The notes under the pieces: generated by a model | What the model was told of the DNA's origin: nothing | Seen by the model: only the letters and a program-made list of their open reading frames with translations | Databases searched by the model: none | Translations under genes and position numbers: made by a program | In this document: one piece after another, positions 24,070 to 27,292 of the stretch | Layout: the number at the start of each line of letters is the position of its first letter | Numbering within the stretch: the stretch's first letter is position 1 | Assembly (NCBI GenBank): GCA_934249275.1 | Contig: CAKQKT010000013.1 | Coordinates: 1-27,292 of the forward strand | Length of the DNA: 27,292 nt | Direction of reading: 5' to 3' | From: an uncultured Sutterella sp. | Lineage (GTDB): Bacteria > Pseudomonadota > Gammaproteobacteria > Burkholderiales > Burkholderiaceae_F

Positions 24070-25626
24070 TTACTTCATGGCGGCGAAGTTTTCGCCGGCG
24101 ATCATGCCGAAGGTCAGGGCGTCGATGACGGCCACCGTGCCGAGACGGGAGGCGCCGTGGACGCCGCCGGTCACTTCACCGCCGGCGTAGAGGCCCTTGA
24201 TCGGCTTCTGCGTGGAGGCGGAGATGACTTCGGCCTTTTCGTTGATCATGACGCCGCCCATCGTGTGATGGATCTTCGGGCAGCATTCGATGCCGTAGAA
24301 CGGGCCCTGGGAAACGGTCAGACCGTTGTTGTAGGAGAGGATGCGGCCGAAGTCCTTGTCCTCGCCGGCCGTGACGAAGCCGTTGAACTTCTTGACTTCT
24401 TCGAGGCAGGCGTCCTTCTTGATGCCGAAGTGGTCGGCGAGGGCTTCGAGCGTGTCGAACTTCTTGACCGTGCCCATTTCAAGCGGGAGCTTGACGAAGG
24501 ACGGGTTGATGGCCTTCACGATGGAGTCGTCGCAGACGGCGATCGGGTAGTTTTCGTCCGTGCCGATGACCTTGAAGAGAGCGTCGGACTTGATCTTGCG
24601 GCCGGCATGTTCGTCCATGAAGCGGCGGCCGGTCTTGCGGTCGACGACGAGGCCGAGGTCCATGCAGGCGTGGTTCGTGAAGTTCACGGAAACGCCGAAA
24701 CCCTTTTCACGCGGGTTGCAGTACGGGAGGAACTGGAGCCAGCAGAGCTGAACCGGAGCAGCACCGATGCCGAGAGCCTTGATGAGCACGCCGGCGGTAG
24801 CGCCCGGCTGGTTCGTGGAGTCGGTCGTCGGGACAACGCGCGGGTCCTGGATCTGACGGAAGAAGATGTCGCGGGAGAAGCCGCCGGCGGCGAGCATCAC
24901 GCCCTTCGTGGCGCGGATCACGGCCTTCTTGCCGGACGTGTTTTCGAGGTCGTCGGAAACAGCCTTGTTGTTGAAGCGGTAGCCCGTGCGGCAGACGATG
25001 CCGGCGACGGAGCCGTCTTCGTTCATAACGAAGTCGTCGAACTTGCAGCGGGTGCGGATGACGACATTCGTGAGCTTCTTGAGCTCGTCGTGCATCGGGC
25101 GGATGTAGCCGGAGCCGGTGCCGGCCTTGATTTCATAGGAACGCGGAACGGAGTGGCCGCCTTCGAAGAGCATCTTGTTGGGCACGAATTCGCAGCCGCA
25201 GTCGACGACCATCTTGATCGTGTCGTTGCAGCGGTCGGCGATGGTGGCGAGAAGGTTCGTGTGGTTGATGCCGAGGCCGTCCTTCAGGCAGTCGGCAATG
25301 AAGAGCTCCTTGCTATCCTTGATGCCCTGGGCCTTCTGGACCGGGTTCACCGGGCAGGCGACGTTGCCGCCGCAGATGGCGGAGTTGCCGCCGACCGTGG
25401 ACATCTTTTCAATCATGAGGACCTTGAGACCCGCGCGGCCGGCCTTGAGGGCGCAGGCCATGCCGGCAAAGCCGGAGCCGATGATCACGACGTCGTACGT
25501 TTCGTCGAACTTGGCAACGGACTTGGCGGGAATGCCGGCGTGCACGGCGGCAGCGGACATCATGGCGGCGGAAGCGGCGACGGCGGACTTGAGGAAGCCG
25601 CGGCGGCTGGTATCAATCTGGGTCAT
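24070..25626 (-). CDS. Tat-exported flavocytochrome c flavoprotein subunit
   Basis: A periplasmic FAD enzyme of the fumarate/urocanate/methacrylate reductase type, 518 residues from the ATG at 25626. The N-terminus has a textbook Tat motif, SRRGFLK at 7-13, and an alanine-rich signal ending AVHA. FAD binding is seen in VVIIGSGFAGMACALKAGRAG (GSGFAG at 50-55) and GGNSAICGGN. The GRRFMDE element carries the presumed catalytic arginine, HHTMGG is at 453-458, and GEVTGGVHGASRLG at 483-496 includes Arg494. No covalent heme motif is present. As in the first flavoprotein, the QxHPT-like segment of fumarate reductases is replaced (CWLQFLPYCNP), so the acceptor is unknown. The tetraheme cytochrome gene is divergent across a 434 bp region with four operator-like repeats. 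Confidence 0.9.
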   Translation of the reverse strand: MTQIDTSRRGFLKSAVAASAAMMSAAAVHAGIPAKSVAKFDETYDVVIIGSGFAGMACALKAGRAGLKVLMIEKMSTVGGNSAICGGNVACPVNPVQKAQGIKDSKELFIADCLKDGLGINHTNLLATIADRCNDTIKMVVDCGCEFVPNKMLFEGGHSVPRSYEIKAGTGSGYIRPMHDELKKLTNVVIRTRCKFDDFVMNEDGSVAGIVCRTGYRFNNKAVSDDLENTSGKKAVIRATKGVMLAAGGFSRDIFFRQIQDPRVVPTTDSTNQPGATAGVLIKALGIGAAPVQLCWLQFLPYCNPREKGFGVSVNFTNHACMDLGLVVDRKTGRRFMDEHAGRKIKSDALFKVIGTDENYPIAVCDDSIVKAINPSFVKLPLEMGTVKKFDTLEALADHFGIKKDACLEEVKKFNGFVTAGEDKDFGRILSYNNGLTVSQGPFYGIECCPKIHHTMGGVMINEKAEVISASTQKPIKGLYAGGEVTGGVHGASRLGTVAVIDALTFGMIAGENFAAMK

Positions 25627-25731
25627 TCTGAGGATTCTCCATACGGATTGGAAACAATTCCCGGCAGGACCTCTTTCCAACGATCCCTGCCGGCGACACC
25701 GCTATTCTTCTCCTCGGTCCCTCTTTCCTCT

Positions 25732-25747
25732 ACATCCCGCGGTATAG
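25732..25747. promoter_or_regulatory. Operator-like site a (flavoprotein side)
   Basis: ACATCCCGCGGTATAG; its 14-base core matches the perfect palindrome of site c at 12 of 14 positions. Confidence 0.5.
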
Positions 25748-25754
25748 ACCTTTT

Positions 25755-25770
25755 ACATACCAAAGTATGC
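25755..25770. promoter_or_regulatory. Operator-like site b (flavoprotein side)
   Basis: ACATACCAAAGTATGC, arms CATAC and GTATG; the first and last seven positions agree with site c except near the centre. It begins 23 bp after site a. Confidence 0.6.
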
Positions 25771-25904
25771 AGGGTTTTTCTCAATGCGCCTCAAAATGAC
25801 TGCAAATGAGGACGATTCAGCCGATCGCTCAATTCACGCGTCGATTCGATTCAGGGATTCTCCGACCGTCCGGCCTCTTTCAGAAGAACCGGTTCGCGAA
25901 AACT

Positions 25905-25920
25905 ACATACCGCGGTATGC
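25905..25920. promoter_or_regulatory. Operator-like site c, perfect palindrome (cytochrome side)
   Basis: ACATACCGCGGTATGC; the 14-base core CATACCGCGGTATG is fully self-complementary. Confidence 0.65.
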
Positions 25921-25927
25921 CTCAAAT

Positions 25928-25943
25928 ACATACCTTAGTCGGT
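25928..25943. promoter_or_regulatory. Operator-like half site d (cytochrome side)
   Basis: ACATACCTTAGTCGGT; the left arm ACATACC is intact and the right arm is degenerate. It begins 23 bp after site c, the same offset as between a and b. Confidence 0.45.
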
Positions 25944-26060
25944 AGGAAAGAATGCCGCGCTTCCATATCATGTGACCCATCGAAGCGCATCGGATCCGCC
26001 AACCCGGAACGCCGAACGCCGCGCTTCACAGCAATCAGATCCCCTAAGGAAAAACGACAA

Positions 26061-26411
26061 ATGAAGAAGACGCTGATCCTCGCCTCGCTCTGCGCCGCGA
26101 TGTTCGCTTTCGGCTCCGCCCAGGCTGCCGATCAGAAGTTCGGTGCCGACCGCCACATCGGCATGGGCCTCACCTGCGAAACCTGCCACGGTCCGGACAA
26201 GGCCAACCGCCAGGAACCCACCATCGACACGTGCAAGCAGTGCCACGACGTCAAGGCTCTCGCCGAAAAGACGAAGGGCGTCAAGCCCGCCAATCCGCAC
26301 ATGTCCCCGCACTATCGCGACGAACTCGAATGCACTAACTGCCACCTGATGCACGGCGAAACGGAAAACTTCTGCGACCAGTGCCACCAGTTCGGCTTCA
26401 AAGTCCCCTAA
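26061..26411 (+). CDS. Periplasmic tetraheme cytochrome c, FccA N-domain type
   Basis: Small electron carrier, 116 residues with a signal peptide (1-22, ending AQA). It has four CXXCH motifs: CETCH 39-43, CKQCH 58-62, CTNCH 91-95 and CDQCH 105-109. Extra histidines at 32, 80, 84 and 98 can supply the distal ligands. The order, spacing and the ending CDQCHQFGFKVP closely resemble the tetraheme domain fused to flavocytochrome c3 (FccA) of Shewanella, which here is a separate protein. The ATG at 26061 has AAGGA 10 nt upstream. It very likely feeds electrons to the divergently encoded flavoprotein, and possibly to the flavoprotein at 8202-9695. Heme attachment would need the Ccm system encoded nearby. 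Confidence 0.93.
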   Translation: MKKTLILASLCAAMFAFGSAQAADQKFGADRHIGMGLTCETCHGPDKANRQEPTIDTCKQCHDVKALAEKTKGVKPANPHMSPHYRDELECTNCHLMHGETENFCDQCHQFGFKVP

Positions 26412-26500
26412 TTCTCAAACTTTGCATGTTGGTTTGTTGAAAGACTTTCGGCGGGGTGCTCTCCTCCACAATCTCCTGCCCCGCCGCTGGTCCTCCCCCG

Positions 26501-26542
26501 AAAGCGCTCGCCCGGCTGGTCCCCGGGAGAGCGCTTTTTTTC
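26501..26542 (+). terminator. Strong terminator after the cytochrome gene
   Basis: AAAGCGCTC (26501-26509) pairs with GAGCGCTTT (from 26529), extended by an inner CCCGG/CCGGG stem, and is followed by a T-run. Confidence 0.9.
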
Positions 26543-26567
26543 ACATTGCATGATTCGGCTCAACCCT

Positions 26568-26606
26568 TTTGACGCCCATTTGACAATCGCTTCACGCCGT
26601 CTTCAC
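26568..26606 (+). promoter_or_regulatory. Four tandem hexamers at 11 bp pitch upstream of the PAP2 gene
   Basis: TTTGAC at 26568 and 26579, CTTCAC at 26590 and 26601, each separated by exactly 5 bp; another TTTGAC lies at 26622. Direct repeats at 11 bp pitch are the signature of OmpR/PhoB-family response regulators (PmrA and PhoB boxes are examples). A TCACAC-G-GTGTGA dyad overlaps the last hexamer (26603-26615). Confidence 0.5.
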
Positions 26607-26638
26607 ACGGTGTGATGCGGTTTTGACGCCCCCTCGCC

Positions 26639-26644
26639 GATACT
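26639..26644 (+). promoter_or_regulatory. Candidate -10 of the PAP2 gene
   Basis: GATACT, about 37 nt before the ATG. The corresponding -35 (about 26616-26621) is poor, which suits an activator-dependent promoter using the hexamer array upstream. Confidence 0.35.
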
Positions 26645-26680
26645 GCGGACATCAAGAATCAAGCCTCGAAAAGGTTCGGA

Positions 26681-27292
26681 ATGTCCGCTCACGCCACCAC
26701 CTCCATCCCGCGCATCAGCACGTCGGTTCTCACAGGCCTCATCATTCCTGCGGGTCTGCTCATCATTCTGGCCATCGTGCCGCCGCACGCCTTCGACCTC
26801 TCCGTCTCGCGCATGTTCTTCGCCGACGGCTGGCCATGGCATCAGGACTGGACCTTCACGCTCTTCTTCTACAAGCTTCCCAAATACGTGCCCTACATTG
26901 CGGGCGGCCTGATGCTCGCCTATCTCTGCACGCTCATCGCTCAGGGCCGGCACATTCTTGAAGAAGACACGGCGCGCCGGGTTCTCTACACAGTCGTTGC
27001 CATGGCGGCCTGCGCGGCCATCGTCTGGTGGCTCAAGGACACGACGGGCGTCGCCTGTCCGTGGTCGGTCGACGCCTTCGGCGGCTCCGCACCGATGACC
27101 GATCCCGAGTTCGGCCTCTCGAGCCGACCGGGCCGCTGCTGGCCGTCGGGACATGCGGGCACGGGCTTTGTCTTCATCGCGCTCTACTTTGCGCTCAAGG
27201 ACCGCAGGCCCCGCATGGCGGCCGCCACGCTTCTCTTTGCCGTCGCCTTCGGCGTGATGTGCGGCGTCATCCGCGTCATGGAGGGCGCGCAC
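26681..27292 (+). CDS. PAP2-family membrane phosphatase, 3' end missing
   Basis: An integral membrane phosphatase of the PAP2 superfamily, whose members act on lipid phosphates (phosphatidate, undecaprenyl pyrophosphate, phosphatidylglycerophosphate or lipid A). 204 codons are present and the frame is still open at the window end. Membrane segments are visible at about 17-34, 68-86, 102-118, 160-172 and 180-197. The three catalytic motifs are recognisable: Lys119 (KDTTGVACPW), CWPSGHAG with PSGH at 155-158, and the start of motif three with Arg198 and His204 (RVMEGAH), where His204 is the last codon of the window. AAGG is 6 nt before the ATG. The intervening VDAFGGSAP and a glycine-rich segment resemble lipid A or phosphoethanolamine-linked PAP2 proteins, but the substrate is uncertain. 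Confidence 0.87.
   Translation, partial: MSAHATTSIPRISTSVLTGLIIPAGLLIILAIVPPHAFDLSVSRMFFADGWPWHQDWTFTLFFYKLPKYVPYIAGGLMLAYLCTLIAQGRHILEEDTARRVLYTVVAMAACAAIVWWLKDTTGVACPWSVDAFGGSAPMTDPEFGLSSRPGRCWPSGHAGTGFVFIALYFALKDRRPRMAAATLLFAVAFGVMCGVIRVMEGAH

Larger units (their letters stand above)
25627..26060. other. 434 bp divergent regulatory region between flavoprotein and cytochrome genes
   Basis: No gene is convincing here; a plus-strand frame is open from 25806 but looks unlike protein and merely joins the cytochrome frame. The region carries four 16-mers of one family in two pairs (25732, 25755 and 25905, 25928), described separately. Individual promoters could not be fixed with confidence. Confidence 0.65.

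Noticed and set aside
23893..25809. A 638-codon plus-strand frame opposite the second flavoprotein
   Set aside because: Shadow of a gene with Tat signal, FAD motif and terminator on the minus strand.
25806..26060. N-terminal extension of the cytochrome frame from 25806
   Set aside because: It would place the signal peptide internally and run through the operator repeats; the ATG at 26061 has a ribosome binding site and signal peptide.

Overview
This GC-rich 27.3 kb window looks like chromosomal DNA from a betaproteobacterium, most likely a gut Sutterellaceae-type Burkholderiales (Sutterella, Parasutterella or a relative). The reasons are an EarP plus arginine-32 EF-P pair, a uvrC-pgsA operon, a System I (ccmABCDEFGHI) cytochrome c maturation cluster, and two Tat-exported fumarate-reductase-like flavoproteins, one of them beside a tetraheme cytochrome. 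The taxonomic call is inference from gene content; no rRNA, tRNA, CRISPR array, insertion sequence or prophage was seen.

Layout: 1-1047 is the 3' part of an iron-dependent alcohol dehydrogenase, convergent with the membrane protein gene yihY. A 494 bp AT-richer gap (2489-2982) holds two terminators and a possible promoter-to-terminator small RNA unit. Next come uvrC-pgsA (minus), then divergently earP and efp (plus) and a dCMP deaminase-like gene. Positions 8202-12290 (minus) form an operon of a TtrS-like sensor kinase, a FixJ/LuxR-type response regulator and a Tat flavoprotein. Divergent from it is a core-type MetE-like methyltransferase, followed by an AEC carrier, an acidic protein of unknown function and a 66-residue membrane protein.

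15942-23186 (minus) is a complete ccmA-B-C-D-E-F-G-H-I cluster. Divergent from it is a small lipoprotein gene. 24070-25626 (minus) is a second Tat flavoprotein, and 26061-26411 (plus) is a tetraheme cytochrome resembling the N-terminal domain of Shewanella FccA. Together these look like a flavocytochrome c split into two divergently transcribed genes. The window ends in a truncated PAP2 phosphatase gene.

How it fits together: the Ccm system attaches heme to CXXCH proteins such as the tetraheme cytochrome, which can pass electrons to periplasmic flavoproteins that reduce an organic acceptor. The kinase/regulator pair beside the first flavoprotein could couple acceptor sensing to expression. 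The most interesting unexplained signals are regulatory: four related 16-mers, arranged as two pairs of identical 23 bp offset, between the flavoprotein and cytochrome genes; four hexamers at exact 11 bp pitch upstream of the PAP2 gene; and a perfect 7+5+7 palindrome between the sensor kinase and the MetE-like gene.
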